From the NCBI GenBank assembly GCA_035048495.1, contig CM068553.1, forward strand, positions 12,788,520-12,852,519: 64,000 bases of DNA. The letters run 5' to 3'. The position numbers and the translations under genes are program-made. Shown here one piece after another: positions 11,711 through 24,200 of this stretch. Each line of letters begins with the position of its first letter. The first letter of the stretch is position 1. The stretch is from Euptelea pleiosperma. Taxonomy: Eukaryota > Streptophyta > Magnoliopsida > Ranunculales > Eupteleaceae. The notes under the pieces were generated by a model. That model did no database searches and was not told the DNA's origin. It saw nothing but the letters and a program-made list of their open reading frames with translations.

Positions 11711-12340
11711 ATGCGGGAGCATTCTATTACGATCATCTGCACTACACCGAATCAAATGCCCAATCAAGTTGATCCTATTTACTATTTATAGTATTTCACG
11801 TTTTTAACTATTTATAGTAAATCCCGAAATTACTATTTATAGTAAATCTCATTTTTACTATTTATGGTAAATCCCGAATTTACTATTTATAGTAAATTCT
11901 AATTTTACTATTTTTAGTGGACCCCACAAAGATTTGTTTTAATTTAGATAGGATTTTCAATTGAGATTTTTTGTTTCCAATTATGATTTTATTATTGATT
12001 GCAATAGTTGACTTGTATTAGGAGTTTCTAATTTGAATTAAATTAGAATTAGGAAAGTTCAAGTAGGGAGTCTTATAAAAGGTGATGTACCCTTTGATTT
12101 TAAGAAAAGGAAAAATTATGAATGAAGAAATAGAAATCTCTCGTGCTGTGAAGCCATCTTCTCTTGGTGCGAAGCCAAGCTAATTCGGAGCGAAGCCGAA
12201 GGTATCTTTTTATCCCTATCTCTTTTTCTCTATCTCTTCTCTCTTATTCTCTTCTCTTTCTCCATCTCCATTTTCTTTTTTTGTCAACTTCTTACCTAAG
12301 AAAACCCAAAGCATACCACAACACTAGTGCTGTATGAATA
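11711..12340 (+). repeat. LTR-like sequence of unclassified element
   Basis: Starts TGCGGGAGCATTC right after the break in copia A, and contains a palindromic 25-bp tandem array (11781-11920), a TATA-type TTATAAAAGG (about 12073-12082) and a long CT-rich tract (about 12200-12280). These are features of an LTR with promoter and U5-like part. No partner copy, primer site or polymerase was found, and the right end is uncertain. It could be a solo LTR or a non-autonomous element. Confidence 0.4.
11781..11920 (+). repeat. Palindromic tandem array, 25-26 bp period
   Basis: Six units start at 11781, 11807, 11832, 11857, 11882 and 11907. Each begins ACTATTTATAGT (with single changes), an inverted pair ACTAT/ATAGT, followed by an AAATCCCGAATTT-like spacer. 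Confidence 0.85.
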
Positions 12341-13146
12341 GTGTCACATGAAATGCTAGTCATCCCCATCCAAAAAAACCCAAATCATACCCCAGTCATC
12401 CCCATCCAAAACCCTACCCATAATCCCATCTTCAGCCAACTACCCCTCTTACCCCTTCCATACCTAGCCGCACCCTCCCCCTTAGCATTAGAGCCTTATG
12501 GCTCACACTCCACCCCTCTCTGGAGCTTGCGGCACCTACTAGGAGGTGTTCGCCCCTACGGCTGCTCAAAACCCCAAAATCCTCCAGATCAAACCCCTAC
12601 ACCCCTTTAGCCCCCGCGGCATGTTCTGTAAGCCTCACTAAAGCCTGTGGCCTTGCCAAAATACATCTTCTCCTTCCCAAACCCTAAAAAAACTTGTTCT
12701 CCTTTTGGCCTGAAACCCACTTGAATCAGTTGATACTTACCCAGAACCCCAGAAACCTTTTTAAACCTAATTTTAATTGTTATATCTTGGAAGAGGAATT
12801 AAGTGAGGCTACAAGTGTTGATTGAACTTTGGGTTAGTGGAAGTCCTTACGTCCATTGCCCTTCAATCAATAATTGAGGGTGGTTTTTCATTGTTGGATT
12901 GTGATCTCTTTGCCTTAGAACTATTAGTTAATTATTTGCTAGCATTTCTAAATATTTGAGGTAGGTTAGATTTATTTTATGCTTTTTACTATCCATAGTA
13001 ATTTTTCTTTGGTCTCAGCTCATCATATAGGCTATTTTTCATAGTATTGCATCAATAAATCATATTATCCTTATTATTATAATATAAAATACTATTACTA
13101 GTTTTTATACTTGGTTAAATATATCATGATAAGCTGCAAAAGAGCC
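12341..13146. other. Non-coding stretch, nothing recognised
   Basis: Intronic relative to the host gene. The left part is C-rich with a repeated 'agtcatccccatccaaaa' block (12358 and 12394) and short leaky open frames without similarity I recognise. The right part is AT-rich. It may continue the unclassified LTR-like element. Confidence 0.4.
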
Positions 13147-13339
13147 TCACTAAATCCTCAAAAGCTGTTATGCATGATGTTAGGAATTTAATGTTTATCA
13201 TCTAACGTAGTTCTCAAATACAATCAGATACAGCGACCCATTTTCACTAAATCCTCAAAGTTGTTATGCATGATGTTAGGAATTAAATGCTTATCATATA
13301 AGGTAGTTCTCAAATACAATCAGATACAGCAACCCATTT
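13147..13339. repeat. Tandem duplication, two copies of about 97 bp
   Basis: TCACTAAATCCTCAAA... starts at 13147 and again at 13244. The copies differ at only a few positions through 'cagatacagcgacccattt'. No coding role is seen. Confidence 0.85.
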
Positions 13340-13499
13340 GGGAAATTTGGCATATCCCTGTCAATCATGTTCCTTCAAGTATATGATGGTGTAGGTGGAG
13401 AAAACAATGCAAGATATCTCATCCAGAAAGACAGTCCATACATCAGAGGCATTTTTAGGAACTGTCATGGAACACCTATGCTGGTGTTTCACTTCCTGT

Positions 13500-13960
13500 T
13501 CATTTGGTCAATGTACAAAATTCGGCAAAATTAGCCGAATTAATTCCGAATTTTGAATGACCGAATTAAACTGTACATGTATTAAAAATTCGACGAATTA
13601 ATTCGTTTAATTCGAAGTAAACGGTAAAAATTCGGTTGATTTATCGAAGTTTAGCCCTTTTTAGTATAAAAATTACAAAAATTTGCTGAATTAATTCATT
13701 TAATTCGAAATAAACTTAGAGAAGTTTGGAGAATTTTTGCCAAAACGGTAAAACAAACATGATAAAACACTTATAACTCATTATATCATAAAAACAACCA
13801 TTTAGAACAATCTAAGCAAGATTAATATCGTTTCACTCATTTTGGCAAAAATTCTCAAAACTTCTCTAAGTTGGTGAATTTTTACAGAAATTCTGTAAAT
13901 CGAATTGAACTTCCCCGAATTTTAACTGACCGAAGTTTAAGGCGAAGTTGAAGTTTAGAA
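13500..13960. repeat. AT-rich foldback repeat
   Basis: The stretch is full of 'aattcg' and 'cgaatt' words. The segment 13715-13745 is nearly the inverse of 13841-13870 (CTTAGAGAAGTTTGGAGAAT against ATTCTCAAAACTTCTCTAAG), so a long hairpin can form. The right end, TTTAGAACCTTG (about 13952), matches the end of the hAT-type MITE at 40284-40453, which suggests a decayed relative. No left terminus was found. Confidence 0.5.
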
Positions 13961-14187
13961 CCTTGGGTAGAGGCAAAAGCCAAAATTAACAGAGGCACTC
14001 AGCTGGTTTCAGAGAATAATATTTCTAGCATCTCCATGCAGACAACTCTTCCCTACAAGCTGATTGTATTAACCAAATTATTCCTTGGCGCGTGTTCTTG
14101 AAGAAGTTTAAGATATATCCGTCAAGAACTCAGCAGATTTTAACTTTCGGAAGTAATACATGAATGGTGGGAGACAAATAGGGCAGC

Positions 14188-14308
14188 CTATGTTACCCGG
14201 ATAAAGCCAAGATACGGGACCGACACAGCGTGGATACGGCATTTACACTTAAAATGGAAGTATCCGACACGGATACAGCACCCATTTTGAAGTATCCGGG
14301 TATCATAG
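14188..14308. mobile_element. hAT-type MITE, 121 bp
   Basis: Ends are CTATGTTACCCGGATA and TATCCGGGTATCATAG, inverted with 15 of 16 pairs. It is flanked on both sides by AGGGCAGC (14180-14187 and 14309-14316), a perfect 8-bp target duplication. No coding sequence. Confidence 0.9.
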
Positions 14309-14316
14309 AGGGCAGC

Positions 14317-15151
14317 ACATCATGTGGTTTCAACTCTTGTTCCTCAAAGCAATTTTGTGAAGTATCCTCCTGACTTCCCTAGTCACTTTTTGTGTAATAT
14401 ACAGGAGGATGCGAGCGGCTGTAAATAGCTTGTATTTTTTATTTAAATTATTAAAGTCAGATAGAGCCATAGACGTCAGCCTAACCCCAGCTTACTCACT
14501 GGAATAAAAAAAAAACAGAATGAACTTCTTTTAAACGAGGCTGAGGATCAGTCGTGTCTAATGGGGCCCATACTACCACATTCACCCCATCCAAACTTAG
14601 TTATGGTTTCAGGTCTTGGGAAAAGAAAAGGAAAGAAAATACCACAAAAGTACAAGAGTTCCAGCTGTGCAAATTGAGGGTCATAGGGATCATCTTTGCA
14701 TTGTCGGGAGTGTTAACACCCAAGCATTAAAGAATATTGTTACCACTTCACTCTTTTCTTCTGTCTTCTTTTCTATGTTCTGAAGTTCATATTCAGATAA
14801 ACTATTTGCACCTCTACCCAACTGATGTTTTCATTTGAATAATACTCATATAGAACACCTATGAAAAAATCATTATCAACTTACCCATCACCAATTTAAA
14901 AAGATCAAACAGCACAAAGTTCTGGCAAACCCCAAAAAGTGGACTACAAATAGGTGTCCCTACATCAATGAAGCAGGACACGTACTCGTAAAAATGTTCT
15001 CAATTTAAACTCGACTGTGTTTACTTTGTTACCATGGGTTGGGGCTTTTTTTAGGTATGTGTTGGAGAAGGAAAGGAACCCCGCAGCAACACTTTGCAAG
15101 ACAAAATTATGTCTTTTCACAAAACTCAACTACGAGTAAAAGATAACTTAC
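14317..15151. other. Intron 6 sequence, nothing recognised
   Basis: AT-rich sequence downstream of exon 6 in the host gene direction. I searched it by eye for the missing last exon (a Gly-Ile-Leu-Asp-Arg-Val-Asp block) and did not find it. No repeat ends were recognised. Confidence 0.5.
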
Positions 15152-15267
15152 CATGGCCAGGTATGAGTGACCCAGAGTCCTTAACGCCAGCATCACGTTT
15201 AATCATTGATTCAATAAGGTCACCGAAAAGAGATCCCATGAAATTCAGAAATCCAAAAGCTGCCGCA
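15152..15267 (-). CDS. CDS4/5: CDP-DAG synthase exon 6 (last exon inside the window)
   Basis: This 116-bp exon follows a TATCAG acceptor and encodes [20 protein letters not shown], then [18 protein letters not shown] plus the first base of a Gly codon, before GTAAGT. It holds the first part of the CDS family signature, whose conserved K-R-x4-K-D motif is implicated in substrate and metal binding. The remaining G-x-x-D-R-x-D must be on the next exon. I found no convincing match for it at 1-15151, by eye only. Confidence 0.92.
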
Positions 15268-18200
15268 CTGATAGTCATCCACACATGGACATAAAGTTAT
15301 ATTAAAAAGAAAAGAAAATTCATAATTCTGAAAAACAAAAGTAGCATTTTTTTTCATCTACAGACAATAGAAGAGAGCAATACTTTCAACTAAGTAGGGA
15401 CTGTCCTCCCTATGCATGGGGGTTGAGACAATCCATGGATCCAAAAAAAAATTCTAACCATCTGTTATATCACATTCTTCACAAGGGTTAGAACAAGTAC
15501 AGCAGAGGGTCCAAAAAAGTGTAGATGGGATGGTTAGAAGATCAACTGATCAGTAAAACGTTTCCCAAGGAGATCTCCTAGGTGGGACCAGTCAAATTGT
15601 GGCTCCTGACCCTGTAGCATGCACCAAACATGTACTGCACAGATAGAGGACAGCTTCTACCCATCCCCATATCCTAACTTGAGTATTTCCCAACAGAAAA
15701 GACAACCCACTCCACAAAATCCACTCTTTGCAATTTACAATAAAAGTAACACAGCCCAAAAGCATAAATCCATAGCTACAAAGATCTGGTATATGTGTAA
15801 CGGGCATTATAGTCAATGTGCAAAGAGCTTAATCATTTCGGATTTTCATCTGAGGACAGTCTAGTTTCTTTGTCATAGTTATAGTTTAAGGTACGGCTTG
15901 GTTCAAGGAGATAGGTCGGTCTTTGTATGGTTCTGTGGGGTTTCCCCTGCTCGTTATAAAATCTTACTTATCAAAAAAAAATTACTTAATTCTTTTTTTA
16001 TTTAATCTTTTAAATTGAATAAAAAAGGTGTCTCCTCTTTGGTTCAGTAATTAGATACATCCAAATAAACTCACATGACTGTACGAAGAATGAGCTTTTC
16101 TTTTCTTTCTTGCTAACTATAATAAGGCCAATTTGGTCATTCCAAGAGTTTTCCTCTCTCTCATGCACGGTTTGAGGTTATTTGCAGCACCTCAAAGCAG
16201 GATCCAGTATCGAGGAACTGATCTCTTCATCATCATGGTTCTTCTTTGTCACTGATTCTCATATCTATCTCTCTGCAAATTTCTTTCCATCATTCTTTTC
16301 CTCTTGACCCTTGTCCTGGATGTCTTTCTTTACCAAAAACCAAGATCTATCCATCCCTAGATCTTCTACTTTTCTACATGTCTACAAGCATACTCTAAAT
16401 AAATTATTCCCCAATTAATGATTACTAATTGTTAGCGGATTACGTGTTCCCGCGCACATATTGTGTTGGCCCGACACCCGTTGGTATACATAGTTGTTTT
16501 GTCTTTCCTTACAGGTCAATCTTTTGGGGTAAATGGTCGTTTAACACTTCTAAATAGGCGAACTACCTATGTCGGACACGTGTCGGAGTTCGAACACGAT
16601 AAGGATTATGGTGCAATACTTCCAAATTTTATTTTGTTTTCATTTTATTTTTATTTTTTTATAAGTATATTGTATTAAGAGGGAAGAACCTTGAAAAATA
16701 CACAAAACAGAGCACCAATGAGAAGGAAATTCATTAGCCTCAAAAACGCAAACTATACAGGCCCTGCATAAAACAAAAGGCAAACCCTACAATTCTATAG
16801 AAGAGCGAAAAAACAAAATAAACTCCTCGAGGCACTCAATAGCCAAGAATAATTACCTCCCATCAAAACACAAAACCCTTAAAGAAACAGCCTTTGAACT
16901 CTAAAAAGGAGGATGATTACTGATATAATAAGGCTTTAATCTTCAATATCACAGCGCAATCCTTCCTCTTTGCTTTCTAAGATGTGCCTATTCCTTTCTT
17001 GATGGCCCAACAACAAGCGAAATGAAGTAACCACCGAATAATCCGACCACAGGCCCCAAAGGCGTTGGAAGACTGACTGCTAAAAAGATTAAACGCATGC
17101 TCCAGAACTGTCCAGTATTATAGCAAACAGCTGAAAGAAACTTCACCATGCATCACAAGTAAAGTGACATTGAATGAGAAGGTGGTCAACTGATTCAGAA
17201 TCAGATTAGCACAAGGAGCGCATGTTTAGCAAAATCTTATCCCTACTAATCAAATGATCCATTTCCAAAATCTGATCCAGCATAGCGGTCCAAACAAAAA
17301 CTGCTACCTTGAGGTACCCAAAAGCGTTTGGCAAGGAAATAAGAACAAGATGATGTGGCTAGCTTCGAATGGAAGGATAGAATAGAAAAAATACCTGTAG
17401 GATCCCAAATCCAAAATATCTTATCCCTCTTACTGGTGGATAACGCATATATTCCTATCTAACACTACTCATTTTTCAACCAAACACTTTAAATGCATAT
17501 TTGCACAAGTTTGATATTGCGCAACTCCAACCTTGCACTCCTTTCAATCATGAGCGAAGTGTAGTTCATAGTAAACAAACACAGCCTAGGTTGAGAAGTA
17601 TTTTCTGACTTGGAAAACGGCATTAGGGTGGGTGTTTCTCATAAAGGAACTTTTGTCCTATAAAATAAGTATTTATCAGAAAAAGGGGCAAACAGAACCT
17701 TTTCTCTTAAAAAAGCATTGTTGCGCCAAAAAATACCTTTTTCTGGTGCAAAGCAACCCAAAAAGGCCATCAAAACTATCTTAGATGGGTTGGTGGCATC
17801 AAATATCATGTCCCTCTAATGTAATTCTTAGACATGTTTGGTCACATATGGTCATGCTAGTTTTCTCCATGTTCCAATTTCAACAGATGCTTGATGTCTC
17901 CAGTAAACAAGGAAAATGATATCAATATGACCATACGTGCATGCACCTTAATGTTACACGAAAAAGAATGTGATATTAACTTGTTAGTTGTTACCTATTT
18001 AATCAACAATCATTCCCAAAATTCACAATCAATACTTCAAGATTGTACTGAATGAACACTGTGATACCTTAGTAAAGATGTTGGCCAGCAAAGAATTTTT
18101 GATAACATGAGTGCAGTGGCTATACAACCACTTAAGCCTGCAATAGCTCCCTCCCAAGTCTTCTTTGGACTAATATTAGTAAGTGGTGTCCGACCAAATG

Positions 18201-21200
18201 TCTGCATAAGAATACAAAGTCTCTCAAAGTCAAAGATCTCCTTGTGATCTGGCTCCCATGCATATTAACTTATGAGGGTGTGAAGGGGAAACCTAGTCAA
18301 AATAGCTGTCTTTCGCATGCTGATCATTGTAACAGTGTTAAGAAAGAAGATGGTCATGTATAATAAGCAAAAACAAAAACCAATACTTAAATAATTTTTG
18401 TAATGACCTGAAGCCAAGTCGTATTGATATTTAGTCCAATTAAAACACGCCTACTAATCTCACCCATTAGAGCAGTACCTGAAGTTCTAATTTTAACAAT
18501 ACGCATAAATCTCAATGCTCCAATTTAAACATATAAAACAATCTCCACCTATACTCGCAGGTGTCAAAATCACTTATCATACCCCGCCGCAAATGCAAGG
18601 CACAATTCCCTATATAGCCTCATCTAGAGGGGATGAGAATTTCCCCAATAAAAAACCTCATTTCTCTTCCTTTCTTGCTGATTTCCTGCCTAAGTTGTGC
18701 ATTGGAATGAACTGTCTCCACCTGAAATTCCAGCTCCGCTAACATGTCCAAACAATTTTTCTCTGTTGAAGCAACTACTGCTGGAAATTCCAGCACAATA
18801 ATTTCAAAATTTTCTTCTTGATTCGGCATTGTATCCAATCTCATAGAAAAAAATATGCTATACTGAAAAAAATATGCTATACTGTTAAAGAGTTAGTTCT
18901 CTTATTAAAACATAAATTTAAGCAGTAATTGTTTCACTGAAAATCCTTTTCAGGTGGATAGCATATCAAAAAAATATTTTCCAAAAAAATTTCCAGAAAC
19001 TGATTTGTTGGTGTTCAGTAGGGAAAAAAAATTTAGAGATTTGGAAGTTACTGGTGACGATCAAGATTTGGGGGGTGGGAGAGACCCTGGACTGTAACTG
19101 ATATGTTGACGCTCAAGGTCTTCTTTATATGCTAACTGGAGCATTTTCAACAATTAATTCTGCCATACCAATGCAGAAAACTTATTGTCATGGAAATTGT
19201 TATCAGATACGTAGAAATACGTATTTATGTTGTATAGGGGTATTTCTGTAAATACCTCTTATGAGAGGTATACTTGTCTTTTTTATGTAACCTCTTATAT
19301 AAATAAGATTTATGGGGTTATTGTGAATTAAGCACAATTGACATCCTTTCTCCCTCTCTTCTCTACTCTCTATTCTCTCTTCTCTAAACCTAACCCTAAC
19401 CCTAACCCTAATTCCTCAAATTCAACTTGGTATCAGAGCCATCCGCCGCTGAGGCTTGTCGGAGCATTTTTGAAGACGAACCAGGGGCAATCTGACGTCT
19501 GTTGACGTCATCTGACCGGACGGCTGACATCATCAGCCATATGGACACGAAAATCGAGGTCGTTTGAAACTTCACCTCTTGGTAGAGAAAATTTTTCCCT
19601 GTTTTTTGGTTCTTTTTGGGGGTTTTTTTGGATCCATTTGAGGTGTGTTTTGGCTGTTCTTCGAGTTTTTTGAAAAAACTCAGATTTTGAACCAACTCGA
19701 TTTTCGCCTTTTTAATGAACTTCTTCGGGGGATTTGTTGCTTCGATCTAGTCCCCCCTATTTTAACCGACATGGAGACACCTCACTCGCATGATTTGATC
19801 GAGTATTGAGATTTGTGGGAGTTGTTTTCTCCCTAGTAGTTACCGCGGTGGGTTTTTTGCCCAAATTGACCATCGGCTTGGTCCAATTTCTTCCTATATC
19901 AACCCTATATCTCTTCTACAGTGGTATGCTTGCCTTTGGCAGTTGTTTTGCCCCTATACCTAGCCTTTCATCTTAATCCAGCCTCTTATACACCATTTTT
20001 TGGTGTTCGTATGGGTGTTTTTTTATTTTGGGAGAATTTTTTGGGTCCTACATGCCTATTAGGATCTATTTGGATGACTTCTTGACCGTCGATGTGGTTT
20101 TTTAGCCCTCTCTGGACATAGATCTGGCCGTATCCATCGTTCTTTATGGCAGATCCTTCACCACCTCCCGTGGTTCCTCCACCTTCCTTGGTTTCTCCAT
20201 TCGGGTCAGACGTGAGCACAAAAGTTCCCTCCAGTGGAGTTGGAGGCCCTATAATGCAGCACTTAGCCTATGAGACCTCAAGTTTGCAGATCACCTCAGT
20301 GAAGTTAGATGGCAAGAACTACTTACGCTGCGCTCAGGCTGCACGGTTGTTCATTGGGGACCGTGGGAAACTTGGCCACGCTACAGGAGATACGGTTGAG
20401 CCTCCCAGATCTGATCCCTCTTATCGACAGTGGCAAACAGATGATCTTACTGTCATGTCATGGCTCCTCAACTCTATGGAGCCTGATATCAATTAGAGTT
20501 TCTTATTCATGCGCACAGCGCAAGAGATTAGGGAGATCACTGAGAAGACCTATTCGCAGCAGCAGAACGATGGATGAGCATTTCAGCTGCGACAGACTAT
20601 CTCCCACTTCCGGCAAGGGGAGAAGTCTCTTTTTCAATACTATACTGCTCTTCGTACCTTGTGGCAGGAGCTTGATCATTATTACTCCTACCAGCCTCTC
20701 AATCCCTCAGAGATTGCACCCTTTCGTCGATATATAGAGAAGGGCCGGATCTTTGATTTTCTTGCTGACCTCAATCCTTCTAATGAGCTGGCTCGTGTTC
20801 AGATCTTGAGTACCAGGGTGGATCTTCCCTCTCTCAGTGAGGTGTACGCCTATTTTCAGAGTGAAGATAGTAGGCGGATCTCTCTTCAGAGTGAGCATCT
20901 CCTTCCAGAGCGATCAGCGCTAACAACCTCTCCTGCTTATCAGCCTTAGCAGTCACAACAGCCTCAGAGAAGCTCATCTTATCAGACTCCTGTCTCAGCT
21001 CCATCCTATGCTCCTACTGGACCTTCTTCTGGGAAGTCCTTGACTAGAGAGAGGCCCTAGTGCGATTTCTATGGCAAGTTAGGGCATGTGCGTGCCAAAT
21101 GTTGGAAGTTACATGGTCGCCCTAGCCAGCCAGGATCTTCTGGTGCTCATACTGCCAGTGTGGATACTTCGGGTTTAGCTCCTCCTGGACAGTCTCTGAC

Positions 21201-24200
21201 TATCTCTCCGACTGGTAGTATCTCACCCACAGAGCTTTCAAGCCTTCGACGATTGCTTCAGCAGCTGAATGGTCCTTCTACCACATCGTCCACCTCCTTT
21301 GCCCAGTCAGGTAACCCTAGACCTGCTCATCATGTGTCTCTTCCATCGTCCAGTCCCACTTGGATCATTGATTCTGGGGCTTCAGAACACATGATGGGCA
21401 TGTCTTCCTTATTTTCCAGTTATACTATTTGTTCTGGCCGTGATAAGGTGAAGACAGCTGATGGCACCTTATCTTGTGTGTCTGGGAAAGGGAATATCCT
21501 TCCCTCTCCCCAATTGCTTCTTTCATCTGTTTTGCATGTTCCCAGATTTACTTCTAACCTCCTTTCTATTAGTGCTTTGACTAAAACCCTAAACTGCAGT
21601 GTCACTTTTTCCCCTACTTGTGTCTTTCAGGACCTAGAGACGAGGAGGACGATTGGCACTAGACATGAAGCTAATAGCCTCTACCTTCTGGATGGACATA
21701 TTCCTGAGCCCACAACACTACAGTCTTCTGCTAGTAGTAGTAGTAGGATAAATGTTGTTTTGAACTGGTATGCTCGTCTGGGGCATGTCTCTTTTCAGTA
21801 TTTGAAACTTTTATTTCCTAGTTTGTTTATTTCTGTTTCCTTTTCTGCTTTACACTGTGAGACATGTGAGCTTTCCAAGCATTGTAGATCAAATTATCCC
21901 TTCAGAGGTAATAGAAGTTATACTTGTTTTGACATTGTGCATTCTGATGTATGGGGCCCTTCCCCAACTACTTCTATCTTTGGCTTTCGCTACTTCATTT
22001 CCTTTGTTGATGATCATACTAGGTGTACATGGGTTTATCTCATGAAAACCAAGGATGAAGCTCATTCCATCTTTCAGGGTTTTCATAAGATGATCCAAAC
22101 CCAGTATGGTATCTCCATCAAGGTTCTTCGTACTAACCAGGGTGGCGAATATATGTTTGGGGGCCTTCAACACTAACTTCTTGACCATGGGATTTGTCAT
22201 CAAAATTCTTGTAGCTACACTCCTCAACAGAATGGTGTAGCTAAGAGAAAAATGCGACATTTGACTGAGATAGCTAGATCTCTTTTGATTGGGTCTCATG
22301 TCCCCAAGACCTATTGGTCAGATGCTGTGTTGACGGCTGCCTACTTGAGCAACAGAATACCCTCTCGTGTTCTCAATTTTAAATCTCCTCTTCAGGTTCT
22401 TTCCCCTGATTCTCCTCTTTTTTATGTTCCTCCTCGCATCTTTGGGTGTGTATGTTATGTACATATCATTGGTCCTCATCGCACCAAACTAGATCCCAAA
22501 GCACTCAAGTGCGTCTTTCTCGGTTACTCCTCTACCCATAAAGGGTACAAGTGTTACCATCCATCCTCTGGGAATAAGTTTGTATGCATGGATGTCACAT
22601 TCTGTGAGGAGCTTTCTTTTTTCTCTCACACCTCTCTTCAGGGGGAAAGTAGTAATGAAGAGAGGTGGAATGTTCCTCTTCCTGCTATATCCCTATCTCC
22701 TCCTCTAGAGTTTGAGAAGCCTCCACCCACTCATACTACTAGTGTGATTGATAGTGCTCCTGGAGCTCAGAATGAGCTCAAAGTCTATAGCAGAAGGGCG
22801 ACAGTCACAGCTGATCCAGGACCAGTGGTTCATTCCTCGGATCCAGGTAATCCTCCATGTCTCCCTATACCTGTCATTCCCTTGTCTACTGATGATTCTG
22901 ATCATCCTATTGCTATTAGAAAAGGCATCAGAAGTTGTACTCAACATCCTTTGAGCAACTTCGTTTCCTACGATGCCTTGTCACCTTCACACAGACCTTT
23001 ATCACGTCAGTTTCCACCATTCCCACTCCCTCCTTTATGGCAGAAGGGTTAACACGCCCTAGATGGAAAGCTGCTACGGTAGAAGAAATGAAGGCGCTGG
23101 ATAAGAACAAAACTTGGGAGCTTGTTGACCGGCCAAGAGGCAAGAAGCCGGTTGGATGCAGATGGGTGTTCACAATGAAGTACAAGGCCGATGGGTCAGT
23201 AGAGAAGTACAAGGCCAGACTGGTTGCCAAAGGGTACACTCAAACCTACGGGATTGACTATGTGGAGACCTTTGCACCTGTGGCAAAGATGAACTCCATC
23301 AGGGTTTTGTTGTCTGTAGCAGCAAACCAAGCATGGCCTTTGCATCAGCAGGATGTGAAAAATGCGTTCCTTCATGGTGATCTGCATGAAGAGGTCTATA
23401 TGGTACCTCCTCCGAGGTTCACTCCCACAGGGGACAGCAGCAAGGTGTGTCGAGGAGGAAAGCCCTCTATGGGCTTAAGCAATCCCTCAGAGCTTGGTTT
23501 GAGAGGTTCACTCTAGCAATGAAGAAGCTGGGATACACTCAAAGCCAAGCCGATCACACCCTATTTGTCAAGCACCTAGGGGAGAGCACTACGGCCCTCA
23601 TCGTCTATGTTGACGATATCATTCTGAATGATGGAAAGGAGGTGATCAAGCTAAAGGATCATCTAATAGGCGAGTTTGAGACCAAAGATCTAGGACTCCT
23701 CAAGTACTTTCTTGGCATAGAAGTTGCAAGATCCAGCCAAAGGATCTTCATCTCACAAAGGAAGTACATCCTAGATCTATTCAAGGATTCTGGCAAGCTG
23801 GGAGCTAAACCAGTGGAGACCCCCATAGAGCAAAATCACCAGCTGACCGACTCGAGTAGTATACCTTTACAAGATGTGGGGAGCTTTCAGAAATTGGTTG
23901 GAAGGTTGATCTACCTCTTCTTGACTCGTCCAAACATTGCCAATGCAGTCAGTACATGCATTCTCCTAGAAAGATTCACTTAGAGGCAGCTCACAGGATA
24001 TTGAGATACCTCGAGTCTACCCCTGGCCAAGGCCTCCTTTTTCAGAAGAATGGCCACATGAGAGTAGAGTCATATACTGATGCAGACTGGGCTGGTGCCA
24101 AGGATGACAGGAGATCTACCTCAGGCTATTGCACATTTGTCAGAGGCAATCTAGTTACCTGGAGGAGCAAGAAGCAACTAGTAGTTGCCAGATCCAGTGC

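Noticed and set aside
12341..12610. 89-residue Pro-rich open frame
   Set aside because: Low-complexity C-rich sequence next to an LTR-like region; no recognisable domain or splice context.
15890..15980. Possible SINE or LINE tail
   Set aside because: Only the A run and a tail-like stretch are seen; no Pol III boxes, domain or target duplication, so kept as a remark only.
19383..19415. Telomere-like CCCTAA repeats
   Set aside because: They are part of copia LTR tails repeated in several copies, too short and of the wrong unit (plants use CCCTAAA) for a real interstitial telomere.
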